Below, piece after piece: positions 8,468-16,325 of a DNA stretch of 36,131 bases. The notes under the pieces are model-generated. The model did no database searches. It was not told where the DNA came from and worked only from the letters and a program-made list of their open reading frames with translations. The position numbers and the translations under genes are program-made. How positions within the stretch are numbered: position 1 is the first letter of the stretch; each line of letters begins with the position of its first letter. The stretch lies in assembly GCA_002172625.1 (NCBI GenBank), contig NHEN01000025.1, forward strand, positions 1 to 36,131, written 5' to 3'. The stretch is from Verrucomicrobiaceae bacterium TMED86 (lineage in GTDB: Bacteria; Verrucomicrobiota; Verrucomicrobiia; Verrucomicrobiales; Akkermansiaceae).

Positions 8468-8725
8468 GTGAAGCTATCGCTCCTTGTGGGATTGATGACC
8501 GGGTTATTGTGGGCCGGAGGATCGAGGCTTCTCTTGGTCAGTCCCCCGGAATTGAAAGAAGCCTGGCAGGAGTGTGCCCGGGAGCATATTGAGAAGCGTC
8601 GACATTCCGACCGACGTTTATTTCATCAGCCCGACCTCGTCGATGACGCTCGCAAGTCGGCGACTTATCACCAGGGGATCTGCGAAATCAATCTTCTGGG
8701 AGATCCCACTCTCCAAGTGAAATAA
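8468..8725 (+). CDS. Small exported or membrane-anchored protein, function unknown
   Basis: The 85-residue frame starts at GTG with an N-terminal hydrophobic segment (KLSLLVGLMTGLLWAGGSRLLLV) that could be a signal peptide or anchor. A charged domain follows (ELKEAWQECAREHIEKRRHSDRR…) with two cysteines, ending GICEINLLGDPTLQVK. I do not recognise the family. Its TAA overlaps the ATG of the next gene (TAATG), which suggests the two are translationally coupled and supports both being real. Confidence 0.55.
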   Translation: MKLSLLVGLMTGLLWAGGSRLLLVSPPELKEAWQECAREHIEKRRHSDRRLFHQPDLVDDARKSATYHQGICEINLLGDPTLQVK

Positions 8726-9042
8726 TGAAAATCCCTCTTCCAACTGAACGTGCAATGGGGCTGGTGACGGTTCTTTCGGGAGTGGCGATACCGATCGCGC
8801 TATTGATCGGTGCCGGGACTGATCTGGGTGGAGATGGCGCAGGGGTGCCTATTTTCAATGCTGTGATGTGGACCGTGAATCCATTTGGGATGGAAGCCGT
8901 CAAACTGGTAGGTGGAATCAGTGGAGGTCTGTTTAAGTTGGTGGCCAGCTACATTGTGGGAACCAGCCTCTCTGCATTGCTTTGGGGCATGATTGATGGC
9001 TTTTTCCGCTCCTGTCGAAAATCTAGTCCTTCTGCCGACTGA
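8725..9042 (+). CDS. Small membrane protein, function unknown
   Basis: The 105-residue protein has two clear hydrophobic segments, around residues 11-31 (MGLVTVLSGVAIPIALLIGAG) and 60-92 (VKLVGGISGGLFKLVASYIVG…LLWGMIDGFF), with a short charged tail. The start codon overlaps the stop of the preceding gene by one base. The 3' end overlaps the convergent VanZ-like gene by 20 nt, which is common for compact convergent genes. No family recognised. Confidence 0.6.
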   Translation: MKIPLPTERAMGLVTVLSGVAIPIALLIGAGTDLGGDGAGVPIFNAVMWTVNPFGMEAVKLVGGISGGLFKLVASYIVGTSLSALLWGMIDGFFRSCRKSSPSAD

Positions 9043-9418
9043 TCCGGTGGCCAATGAGCCCCAGGAAAATGATGCCAAGAATGCTGGCGGTCAGATCGGC
9101 GAAGGAAAACGTTCGCGAAGGAATGAAGGCTTGTGAGAGTTCGTCGATCGTAGAGAGGAGAAAGATGCAGCCCATCACAATGAAGCTTGAGCGCCACGGT
9201 GGGAAGGGAAGGCGATGGGCTAATCCGGCCACGGCACAGAGACTGATCAGGCCCATGATAAAAAAGTGGCCCACTTTGTCGAAGTAGGGGATCTTTCCAA
9301 CCGTGGCAAAAAACCAGGTGGCCTTCGAGTCGCGGGCAATAATAAAAATGACCATGAGTAAGACGACACCCAGCAGGCAGGAAAGCCAGAATCGGGGTGG
9401 ACGACGCGGAATATTCAT
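9023..9418 (-). CDS. VanZ-like family membrane protein
   Basis: Of about 131 residues from the ATG at 9418, most lie in four hydrophobic segments. The conserved VanZ-family signatures are visible: YFDKVGHFFIMGLISLC and LSTIDELSQAFIPSRTFSFADLTASILGI. VanZ confers low-level teicoplanin resistance in enterococci, but most family members are uncharacterised, so no resistance role can be assumed. The start lies 4 nt after the rluE stop on the same strand, so the two are probably co-transcribed. The ORF-track start (TTG at 9433) would overlap rluE and is less likely. Confidence 0.85.
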   Translation of the reverse strand: MNIPRRPPRFWLSCLLGVVLLMVIFIIARDSKATWFFATVGKIPYFDKVGHFFIMGLISLCAVAGLAHRLPFPPWRSSFIVMGCIFLLSTIDELSQAFIPSRTFSFADLTASILGIIFLGLIGHRISRQKD

Positions 9419-9422
9419 TTTT

Positions 9423-9998
9423 TTAGCGGGCAAAGACCGCGTCTCGTTCTTCCTGACTCAGTTCGCGCCACGTGCCCACAGGAAGGTCTCCCAGGGGGAG
9501 GGCGCCAATTCCTTCGCGTAAGAGACGCAGCGTGGGATATCCTATCGCCGCGGTCATACGACGAACCTGACGGTTCTTACCTTCCCGAAGTTCCAGGCGC
9601 AGCCAGGTATCGATGATTTGTTTGCGCACTCTGACCGGAGGATCACGATCGGGAATATCGGGAGCTTGTTTGAGAATCTTGGCGCGGCAAGGGAGGCAGC
9701 GATGTCCTTTGATAACTAATTTTCCGCTCCGTAATTCGCTCATGGCAGCTTCGTCGGGGACTCCCTCGACCAAGGTGAGGTAGCGCCTCCGATGTTGGAA
9801 GCGAGGGTGCAGCAGTTTGTTTTCGAGAGCTTTCTCGTCGGTGAAAAGAAGAAGACCTTCCGAATCCATATCCAGACGTCCAAGGGGCAGGACTTTGGGA
9901 GGGAAATCGAATTCCTTCAAAGTCCGTTGCCCTATGTCTCCGGGATTGGAGTTGAACTGGCTCAGGACGCCATAGGGTTTGTTGAAAGCGATGAGCAT
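9423..9998 (-). CDS. rluE: 23S rRNA pseudouridine synthase of the RluE/RsuA family
   Basis: The 191-residue enzyme lacks the N-terminal S4 domain of RsuA and RluB and begins directly with the catalytic domain (MLIAFNKPYGVLSQF), as RluE does. The catalytic aspartate is in PLGRLDMDSEGLLLFT. The later motifs YLTLVEGVP, LRLELREGKNRQVRRM and GYPTLRLLREGIGALPLGDLPVGTWREL are all present. RluE isomerises one uridine in helix 89 of 23S rRNA in E. coli; target identity here is inferred from architecture. The gene sits 32 nt downstream of pdhC. Confidence 0.88.
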   Translation of the reverse strand: MLIAFNKPYGVLSQFNSNPGDIGQRTLKEFDFPPKVLPLGRLDMDSEGLLLFTDEKALENKLLHPRFQHRRRYLTLVEGVPDEAAMSELRSGKLVIKGHRCLPCRAKILKQAPDIPDRDPPVRVRKQIIDTWLRLELREGKNRQVRRMTAAIGYPTLRLLREGIGALPLGDLPVGTWRELSQEERDAVFAR

Positions 9999-10006
9999 TT
10001 TAATTA

Positions 10007-10019
10007 AAGGCTCCGCCTT
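10007..10019 (-). terminator. Weak hairpin between pdhC and rluE
   Basis: AAGGC-GGA-GCCTT forms a 5-bp stem with a 3-nt loop and is followed by TTAATTAAAA on the - strand. It lies in the 32-nt gap between the pdhC stop and the rluE start. It could attenuate transcription between the genes, but the stem is short. Confidence 0.3.
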
Positions 10020-10030
10020 ATGGTTTGGGC

Positions 10031-11344
10031 CTAAACGAGCATCAAGGCTGGGTTCTCGAGGAGACGCTTGATTTCACTGATGAACTTGGCTCCGACCGCT
10101 CCGTCTACGACACGATGGTCGCAACTGACGCCCAGATTCATGCGGAGGCCCGGCACGATCGCTCCGTCCTTTACGACGGGCTTTTCGATGATGCCGCCGA
10201 CGCTGAGAATGGCAGCTTGTGGCGGATTGACGATGGCGTCGAATGATTCGATGCCCCAGGCTCCGAGGTTGGAGATCGTGACAGTGCCGCCGTCGAATTC
10301 GTTCGGTTTGAGCTTGTTCTCGCGAGCTCTTCCGGCCATTTCCTTGATTTCCTTGGAGATGGCGAGGAGGGATTTCTGTTCGGCGTTTTTGACCACCGGA
10401 GTGACCAGGCCGTCATCGACTGCGATGGCGACGGAGATTCCAACGTGAGCGAATTGCACGATGTGGTCGCCGTTGAATGAGGCATTGACCTCGGGAACGG
10501 CGACGGAAGCGTTGATGAGAGCTTTCACGACAAAGTCGTTCACGGAATACTTGTTACCGTGGGTGGCTTCGGCCTGCGCGTTGATCTGCTTGCGGAGCTC
10601 CATGAGAGGAGCGGCGTCCACTTCCAGGTGAAGGTAGAAGTGAGGAATGGTGGTCTTGGAAGTGAGAAGGCGTTCCGCGATGATCTTCCGTATTCCGGTG
10701 AGTTGGATCGTCTGGTCTTCGCCGCTCATGACGGGAGAAATGGACACGTGAGCAGGAGTCGGCGCCGCGGCGGGAGCGGGAGTAACGGCAGGTGCCTGAG
10801 TAGCTGGCGTGCTCGCGACAGGTGCGGGTGTTGCGGGAGCTGACACGACGTCGGCTTTGACGATGCGTCCGCCGGGGCCGGTGCCGGTGATGTTGGAGAG
10901 ATCGACTCCTTCGGCTTCGGCAATCTTCTTGGCGAGCGGAGAAGCCTTGATGCGTGTTTCAGCTGGCTGTGCGCCATTCGCGAGAGGCGTTGGAGCGGGC
11001 GGAGCCGCAGCAGGTGCCGGAGCGGTTGCGGGCGCGGGAGTTTCCACGGGAGCAGCTGGTGCTGGAGCAGCGGCTTGGGCAGATGCTGCGGGAGCGTCAC
11101 CTTCACCGTCCTCGAGAAGAATCGCGATGACGGATCCGACGGGAGCCTTGCCACCCTCCTGAATTGAAATTTGTGAGAGGATTCCTTCGTCGAAGGCTTC
11201 CATTTCCATGGTGGCCTTATCGGTTTCGATTTCCGCGATAATATCACCGATTTCGACTTCATCGCCTTCCTTTTTGATCCAGCGAACCACGGTTCCTTCG
11301 GTCATGGTGTCGGAGAGCTTCGGCATTTCAATATTGATCGGCAT
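10031..11344 (-). CDS. pdhC: Dihydrolipoamide acetyltransferase, E2 of pyruvate dehydrogenase
   Basis: This E2 core transfers the acetyl group from E1 to coenzyme A. Residues 1-80 form one lipoyl domain with the modified lysine in ETDKATMEM (K43). An alanine/proline-rich flexible linker follows, then a peripheral subunit-binding domain ([36 protein letters not shown]), a second Ala/Pro linker, and the acyltransferase domain ([14 protein letters not shown] … [15 protein letters not shown]). The DHRxxDG catalytic motif is intact. At 437 residues with one lipoyl domain it is of the short E2 type. The gene is separated from pdhA and pdhB by two unrelated genes, so it needs its own promoter in the 160-nt gap upstream. 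Confidence 0.93.
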   Translation of the reverse strand: MPINIEMPKLSDTMTEGTVVRWIKKEGDEVEIGDIIAEIETDKATMEMEAFDEGILSQISIQEGGKAPVGSVIAILLEDGEGDAPAASAQAAAPAPAAPVETPAPATAPAPAAAPPAPTPLANGAQPAETRIKASPLAKKIAEAEGVDLSNITGTGPGGRIVKADVVSAPATPAPVASTPATQAPAVTPAPAAAPTPAHVSISPVMSGEDQTIQLTGIRKIIAERLLTSKTTIPHFYLHLEVDAAPLMELRKQINAQAEATHGNKYSVNDFVVKALINASVAVPEVNASFNGDHIVQFAHVGISVAIAVDDGLVTPVVKNAEQKSLLAISKEIKEMAGRARENKLKPNEFDGGTVTISNLGAWGIESFDAIVNPPQAAILSVGGIIEKPVVKDGAIVPGLRMNLGVSCDHRVVDGAVGAKFISEIKRLLENPALMLV

Positions 11345-11504
11345 AGTCGTAATGAAGTTGGAAAATTGGAAAGAGAGGATGCCCGGTTAGGGCGGGGGAG
11401 GGATAGCAGAGCTTGGACTGAATTTGAAAGATAATTCCAAGAATCGGATGTGCAATTCAGAGGCCTGAAAAGTGAACGGGAAGTTAGTTCGCTAACTTTC
11501 CGCC

Positions 11505-12002
11505 TCAGGCCATGGAGACGACGCTCTTTCGGGCGAGGCGGCACATGATATTGCGGACCTCGCTGCGTCCGGCATCGGTCAGGCGGAAGGTCTTGTGGGA
11601 ATTGAGCGTTTCTCCGGCGACAAACTCCATAAAGCCTTTCTTCTCGAGGTTTTCCACGGTGCTGGTGGTGTTGGAGGGTTTGCGGCCATAGCTGTCGAGC
11701 CAGATGTTCAATCCACGGGTGTCGAGGAGTTCGGCTTCTTCGAGGTGTTTGTGAAGGCTTCCGAGAAGGACACACTCGGGGCCATTAAGGTCTAGTTGAG
11801 AGTCGCTGAGGAAATGGCGGATTTCGCGGAGGTCGTCGGCTGTTTCGCGATCCTGACGCACGCCAATCTTCGCTTCTGCGCCCAACATGGCCTCCTTGGT
11901 CTCGATCATTTTGGCAATGACATCCTGCAGGCTTTGGAGTTCGTCGGCATTCCAGGACCAGAGTTGATCGGCGACGCTTGCTAATTTTGAGGGCGAGCTC
12001 AT
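11505..12002 (-). CDS. Putative winged-helix DNA-binding protein
   Basis: The 165-residue protein has a helical N-terminal half (VADQLWSWNADELQSLQDVIAKMI) and a C-terminal half that reads like a winged helix: helices around LDSYGRKPSNTTSTVENLEKKGFMEFV, then a wing-like strand pair (GETLNSHKTFRLTDAGRSEV), a pattern seen in MarR- and PadR-type folds. This is a fold-level impression; I do not recognise a named family. It is divergent from an unknown gene across a gap dense in inverted repeats, one of which covers its probable -10 box. Autoregulation is therefore likely if it binds DNA. It lies between the E1 and E2 genes of pyruvate dehydrogenase. Confidence 0.6.
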   Translation of the reverse strand: MSSPSKLASVADQLWSWNADELQSLQDVIAKMIETKEAMLGAEAKIGVRQDRETADDLREIRHFLSDSQLDLNGPECVLLGSLHKHLEEAELLDTRGLNIWLDSYGRKPSNTTSTVENLEKKGFMEFVAGETLNSHKTFRLTDAGRSEVRNIMCRLARKSVVSMA

Positions 12003-12005
12003 GGC

Positions 12006-12117
12006 GCGTTTTTAGTGATTTTTCTAAAAAATGCAAGTTATTTTAGAGCTGTTAAATAAATAAACCCCTAAAATTAGGTTAAAACTCTAAATTGCTCGGA
12101 AAATTACTAAAAAACGC
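12006..12117. promoter_or_regulatory. Divergent control region with nested inverted repeats
   Basis: An AT-rich stretch carries an outer inverted repeat: GCGTTTTTAGTGATTTTT at 12006-12023 and AAAATTACTAAAAAACGC at 12100-12117, imperfect by one insertion and one mismatch. Inside are TTTAGAG/CTCTAAA at 12042-12048 and 12085-12091, and CCTAA-AA-TTAGG at 12067-12078. The half-site CTAAA/TTTAG recurs about six times. The symmetry centres nearly coincide. It looks like an operator array serving the two divergent genes. Confidence 0.5.
12009..12036 (-). promoter_or_regulatory. Possible promoter of the winged-helix gene
   Basis: On the - strand TTGCAT and TAAAAA are 16 nt apart, and the -10 box ends 6 nt before the ATG at 12002. 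Transcription would start almost on the ATG, and no Shine-Dalgarno is present. The -10 box lies inside the left arm of the outer inverted repeat, as expected for repression. Confidence 0.35.
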
Positions 12118-12163
12118 TAATTTGAAACTGTCCGCCGCCCAGGACGCCATTACCTTAGAAATC

Positions 12164-12751
12164 ATGAGTATTCAAAGACCTCTTCCAAAATCATTGTTTC
12201 CCGCATCCCAGCGTGAGATTTTCTCTTCTCGCAACGACTTCGCGGCACTTTCGAAATCTCCCCGGGAAATTAGTAAATCGGATAAAGTTAGCCAATCTCT
12301 CGCCTCTTGCTTCAGCAATGAGGAGGAAAACACTCCATCGCTGGCTGATGAGATCCCCAATAGAGCGCTAAATTACATTATTGGAGAATCCCGCGCCTTG
12401 ATGGCTGTCGAGACGTTGGGGCAGGCTCATTGGGATGCCTTGAGCGGGTTTCTCTCTGAAGAGCTTCAGGGCTTCGTCGATTTGAAAAAGCAAATGAATC
12501 AAGCCCAGTGTGATTGTGAGGCGATGTTGAAGATTGCCGAGGAGGTTTGTGACTCTCCCAATGGTGAAGTGAGTCCGAATCGCATTCTCGAGGTCGCGGT
12601 CGCCCTTCAGGAGGCTAAAATGCGTCGGGACAATCTTCGAACCCGGGTGAAATCGATGATTGATGGATTGTGCAAAGAGATTCTCGCCGGAAATTCTTCA
12701 GGTGATTCTCTCGAAATTCGTCTTCGAGGAGTTTTAGGGAAGTTGGGCTAG
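12164..12751 (+). CDS. Hypothetical helical protein divergent from a winged-helix gene
   Basis: About 195 residues from the ATG at 12164 (MSIQRPLPKSLFP). The N-terminal third is serine-rich and probably disordered. The rest is predicted helical, with heptad-like stretches (FLSEELQGFVDLKKQMNQAQCDCEAMLKIAEEV; ILEVAVALQEAKMRRDNLRTRVKSMIDGLCKEIL) consistent with a coiled coil. There is no signal peptide or membrane segment. I do not recognise the family. The ORF-track start at 12092 is a TTG inside the inverted-repeat region and is unlikely. Being divergent from the regulator across a shared control region, it may be the regulator's target. Confidence 0.55.
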   Translation: MSIQRPLPKSLFPASQREIFSSRNDFAALSKSPREISKSDKVSQSLASCFSNEEENTPSLADEIPNRALNYIIGESRALMAVETLGQAHWDALSGFLSEELQGFVDLKKQMNQAQCDCEAMLKIAEEVCDSPNGEVSPNRILEVAVALQEAKMRRDNLRTRVKSMIDGLCKEILAGNSSGDSLEIRLRGVLGKLG

Positions 12752-12814
12752 TGCTCCATCTCTCTCAGATTGACGGATATTTTCTGGTTTTAGACTGAGA
12801 CTATTTTGAACACT

Positions 12815-12832
12815 CACCTAATGGGATAGGTG
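12815..12832. terminator. Hairpin between convergent genes
   Basis: CACCTA-ATGGGA-TAGGTG is a perfect 6-bp stem in the 185-nt gap between the hypothetical gene and the end of pdhB. There is no strong T tract on either side, so termination is only a possibility. A second weak repeat (TGGTTT…AAACCA at about 12878-12898) lies nearer pdhB. The rest of this gap shows nothing else. Confidence 0.3.
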
Positions 12833-12936
12833 CCTGTAAAATTCAACCGGATCAAATTGGCGTTCCTTGGTTTAAAAAAACGAAACCAGACGACAGCTTG
12901 GTTTGTCGCGGGTGGAATTCCAATCGTTGATGTTTT

Positions 12937-13920
12937 TTAAGCGATCGTAAGGACTTTCTCGATGATCCGGCGGGCATTTGGGAGCTGCTCGTCCTCAATG
13001 TGCTTTGAGTAAATGGCCGGAGCGTCGATGGTGCAGACCCGTTTGATCGGGGCGTCGAGGTGATCGAAGGCGTGTTCCTGAATCAGGGTGGTGATTTGGG
13101 CGGACACCCCGCAGAAAGGCTTGGATTCGTCGACAAGGACGGCCCGGTTGGTCTTTTTGACTGATTCGATGATGGCCTCCTGGTCGAGCGGGCGGATCGA
13201 GCGGAGATCGACGACCTCGGCATTGATTCCGTGTTCGGACTGGAGGGTTTCGGCAGCTTCGAGGCAGTGCAGGACGCTGCGACCGTGGGCGATGAGGGAA
13301 ATGTCGCTGCCTTCGCGCTTGATGTCGGCTTTTCCGAGCGGGACGACGTGGTCACCTTCGGATGGATCGGGGACGTGGCCCTTGTTTCCGTAAAGAAGGG
13401 TGTTTTCCATGACGTAGACGGGGTCGTTGTCGCGGATGGCGGCTTTCATGAGACCTTTTGCGTCGGACGGAGTCGCGGGCGAGCAGACCTTGAGTCCGGG
13501 GAAGGCGGCGAAAAGCCCTTCCGGGGTGTGGCAGTGGGTCGCTCCGACGTTCGTTCCGCCGTTGGCAGGTCCACGCATCACAATCGGGACATTGATCAGG
13601 CCTCCTGACATGTAGCGAACGCAGGCCGCGTTGTTGACGAGTTGGTCAAAGGCCACGGAGTGGAAGGACCAGAACATCAACTCCATCACCGGGCGAATGC
13701 CCAGCATGGAGGCTCCGATACCCATGCCGATGAAGCCGGCTTCGGAAATAGGAGTGTCGACGACTCTTTTGTCGCCCCATTTTTCCCAGAGTCCCTTGGT
13801 GACTTTATAGGCGCCGTTATATTGTGCGACCTCCTCACCCATGATGACGACGTTTTCGTCGCGGGCCAGTTCCTCGTCGAAGGCTTCGTTGAGGGCGTCT
13901 CGGTATTCGATTTCTCTCAT
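12937..13920 (-). CDS. pdhB: Pyruvate dehydrogenase E1 component, beta subunit
   Basis: The 327-residue protein is the beta chain of the heterotetrameric E1, which decarboxylates pyruvate with thiamine diphosphate. Characteristic regions are MREIEYRDALNEAFDEELARDENVVIMGEEVAQYNGAYKVTKGL, ISEAGFIGMGIGASMLGIRPVMELMFWSF, GGTNVGATHCHTPEGLFAAFPGLKV, and the C-terminal transketolase domain (EVVDLRSIRPLDQEAIIESVKKTNRAVLVDES). The length matches the family. It follows pdhA after 12 nt and is certainly co-transcribed with it. The 2-oxoisovalerate dehydrogenase beta subunit is the main alternative, but the pdhA and pdhC partners favour pyruvate. Confidence 0.93.
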   Translation of the reverse strand: MREIEYRDALNEAFDEELARDENVVIMGEEVAQYNGAYKVTKGLWEKWGDKRVVDTPISEAGFIGMGIGASMLGIRPVMELMFWSFHSVAFDQLVNNAACVRYMSGGLINVPIVMRGPANGGTNVGATHCHTPEGLFAAFPGLKVCSPATPSDAKGLMKAAIRDNDPVYVMENTLLYGNKGHVPDPSEGDHVVPLGKADIKREGSDISLIAHGRSVLHCLEAAETLQSEHGINAEVVDLRSIRPLDQEAIIESVKKTNRAVLVDESKPFCGVSAQITTLIQEHAFDHLDAPIKRVCTIDAPAIYSKHIEDEQLPNARRIIEKVLTIA

Positions 13921-13932
13921 GGTCGTGGAAAA

Positions 13933-15018
13933 TTAGTCGTTGAAGAAGTGACGGCCGATCTTGGAGGCCTCGGTGTTGTTATCGGATTCCCAGTAAACGT
14001 CATCCGTGACGTCTTCAATGGTGGGAGCGGGAGACTCGTCGGCGAATACGACGGCGGCGTCGGTTTCCTGCTTGGCGGAGCGGTCGATTTCCTTGGCGGA
14101 CTCTTCGGTAAGAATTCCCTCGCTGATCAATCGCTGTTTCCAAAGATTGATTGGGTCGTGGTTCTTCTTGTAGTCCTCAATCTCCTCGGGCGAACGGTAT
14201 TTTTTGTGGTTCGCATCAGCGACGGAGTGGCCGTAGTAGCGGTAGGTCTGAATTTCCAGAACGGTGGGGCGGGATTGCTCGTGAGCTCGCTCCATGGCGA
14301 TGTTGACCTTGGCGCGGAGTTCGTAGAAGTCCTCGCCATTGACGAGGTCCCAATCGATATCGTATCCATCAGCTCGCTGAGCGAGGCAGTCCTTGTAGGC
14401 ACTGGAACGCTTTTGCGAGGTTCCCATCGAGTATCCGTTGTTCTCGATAATGTAGACGACGGGAATGTTGAAGAGGCCCGCGATGTTGAGTGATTCGTGG
14501 AAGGCTCCCTGATTGACTGCTCCATCTCCCATGAAGCACAGGGCGGACCCTTTTTGGCCCTTGTATTTCAAACCGTAGCCAAGACCGAGGCCGAGCGGAG
14601 TTTGTCCGGCGACGATGCCGTGGCCACCCCAGAAGTTCTTGTCAGGAGCAAAGAAGTGCATCGATCCGCCTTTGCCTTTGGAGCAGCCGGTGGTTTTACC
14701 GAAAAGCTCGGCCATGCATTCGTCCATGTTCATTCCAACGGCAAGGGCGTGTGCGTGACAACGGTAAGCGGTAATCATGTGGTCGTGTTCGCCCATCAGT
14801 GAAGCACAACCTACCGCGATCGATTCCTGACCAATGTAGAGGTGAAGGAAGCCGCCCATCTTGCCCATGTTATACTGCTTTAATGAGCCTTGCTCGAAGC
14901 GTCGGATCCGGGACATTTGGCGATAGTATTCGATCTTTTGTTCCGCCGTGAGAGTGCGGTTGATCGGGGAGCTCGCAAAATCGAGCGGGGACACACTTGG
15001 GTTGTTGAAGGTCTCCAT
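13933..15018 (-). CDS. pdhA: Pyruvate dehydrogenase E1 component, alpha subunit
   Basis: This is the thiamine diphosphate-binding chain of E1. The signature GDGAVNQGAFHESLNIAGLFNIPVVYIIENN holds the GDG…NN metal/cofactor motif. Other motifs are MSRIRRFEQGSLKQYNMGKMGGFLHLYIGQE, YRCHAHALAVG, GCSKGKGGSMHFF and RYYGHSVAD. From the ATG at 15018 (METFNN) it has 361 residues, typical of the family. An AGGAG lies 12 nt before this ATG. The alternative ATG at 15042 (MSQEKHFV) has no ribosome-binding site, and the ORF-track start at 15177 would run into the divergent gene. It heads a two-gene operon with pdhB. Confidence 0.93.
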   Translation of the reverse strand: METFNNPSVSPLDFASSPINRTLTAEQKIEYYRQMSRIRRFEQGSLKQYNMGKMGGFLHLYIGQESIAVGCASLMGEHDHMITAYRCHAHALAVGMNMDECMAELFGKTTGCSKGKGGSMHFFAPDKNFWGGHGIVAGQTPLGLGLGYGLKYKGQKGSALCFMGDGAVNQGAFHESLNIAGLFNIPVVYIIENNGYSMGTSQKRSSAYKDCLAQRADGYDIDWDLVNGEDFYELRAKVNIAMERAHEQSRPTVLEIQTYRYYGHSVADANHKKYRSPEEIEDYKKNHDPINLWKQRLISEGILTEESAKEIDRSAKQETDAAVVFADESPAPTIEDVTDDVYWESDNNTEASKIGRHFFND

Positions 15019-15134
15019 AACGAAATGTTTCTCCTGCGACATAGCGGGGGCCGGGAGTTGCGGCAAGACTAATGCGGAACTCTCATTTTTGTCGCTTTCA
15101 GACAGAATTGTGGCCAGGAAGCGGTTTACAAGAG

Positions 15135-16319
15135 ATGAAAACGTCCGTCTTCGCCCTCTCTCTGTTGTGGCCCTCATTGGCAGCGGCTTATGAATTCCAA
15201 GCCCCGGTTCAGCTCAAGGGCGGAGATCAGCCAATCAAGACCCAATCTCCCGGCTACGCCGCTCCCTGTCTCCATGATCTCGATGGCGATGGGAAAAAGG
15301 AACTTTTAGTCGGTCAATTCGCCAATGGCTATATTTATGCCTTCAAAGGACTCGGCAACGGGAAGTTCGTTAAAGGGAAGCTTCTCGAAGTCGACGGCCA
15401 GCCGGTCAAGATACCCGGTGTCTGGTGATGCACCTCCTCGACTCCACAGGTTGTGGATCTCAATGGCGATGGGAATGTCGATCTTCTCTCCGGTTCATAC
15501 AGCGGAGACGACCTTCCCGAAATGGCTGGTCTCTTTCAGGTGCTTTGGGGAAAGAAAGGTGGTGGATTTAGGAAGCCGGATCCGCTGAAAGGCACAGACG
15601 GAAAGTTCCTGATCATCACGCCCGAGAAGATAGGAAGGACCGACCCCGTCACATCGCGTATTTGCACTCGGCCGACGGCTGTTGATTTCGATTCCGATGG
15701 CGACCTCGATCTCGTTGTGGGAAATTTCAAAGGAACATTTTATTGGTTCGAGGGTGAAGGGAAAGGAAAGTTCAAGCCCGAGTCGAGCCGCATCGATTGC
15801 GGAGATAAGGCGCTCAAAATTCCCAGCTATCACAGTGATCCCTTCTTCATCGATTGGGATGGCGATGGTGATCTCGACATGCTCTCCGGTGGTGCTGGGG
15901 GAGAGGTGGTTTGGTCTGAGAATTCTGCCGGTAAAGGCAAGCCGATTTCTCTGGGTAAGTTCGAGACACTGACCACAGGGACTAAGAATGCCAGTCGTTG
16001 GGTAAATGAGAATGCTTTCGTTGGCGATTCTTCACGTGTTTGGGTTGATGACCTCAATGGAGATGGAAAGCTCGACCTCATTGTCGGTGACCGGGTGAGT
16101 CTGAAGTCTCCCCTTGGTGGCGCTTCCTGGGAGGAGGCTAAAGAGCAGATCAAGGCTTTGGATCGAGAATTCAATGAGCTCCGTGACAAGCTCTCAAAAA
16201 TTCCCACCAAGGAGGCTCGGCAGGAGCGGAACAAAAAAAGGATTGAGCACGATGACAAGCGCAGGGAACTCATGAAGGAGGAACAGACCGGCTTCGTCTG
16301 GGTATATTATCAGAAATAA
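15135..16319 (+). CDS. FG-GAP/VCBS repeat protein with in-frame TGA at codon 98; candidate selenoprotein
   Basis: One reading frame runs from the ATG at 15135 to the TAA at 16319, interrupted only by TGA at 15426-15428. It starts with a signal peptide (MKTSVFALSLLWPSLAAA). Five calcium-binding-like repeats follow: DLDGDGKKELLVG before the TGA, then DLNGDGNVDLLSG, DFDSDGDLDLVVG, DWDGDGDLDMLSG and DLNGDGKLDLIVG after it. The C-terminus is a charged helical segment ending GFVWVYYQK. The TGA lies in PGVW-TGA-CTSSTPQ. The fragment after it would begin mid-repeat with no export signal, so only readthrough gives a sensible beta-propeller-like protein of 394 residues. A SECIS-like hairpin follows. 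Selenocysteine is inferred; a nonsense mutation or sequencing error is the alternative. The gene is divergent from pdhA and its role is unknown. Confidence 0.7.
15440..15459 (+). promoter_or_regulatory. Candidate bacterial SECIS hairpin
   Basis: Twelve nt after the in-frame TGA the RNA can fold as GA-(C bulge)-TCCACA-GGT-TGTGGA-TC: six uninterrupted base pairs, a GGU loop, a one-base bulge on the 5' side, then two more pairs. The loop begins 20 nt after the TGA. As I recall, bacterial SECIS rules ask for a loop starting with G within the first two bases and 16-37 nt from the UGA. The E. coli fdhF element has a GGUC loop and a bulged U at the same offset. No SelB assay or folding computation supports this. 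Confidence 0.5.
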
Positions 16320-16325
16320 CTTTTC

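Noticed and set aside
13642-14493. 283-codon + strand frame antisense to pdhA and pdhB
   Set aside because: Valine/glycine/aspartate-rich mirror of the pdh genes; no domain recognised.
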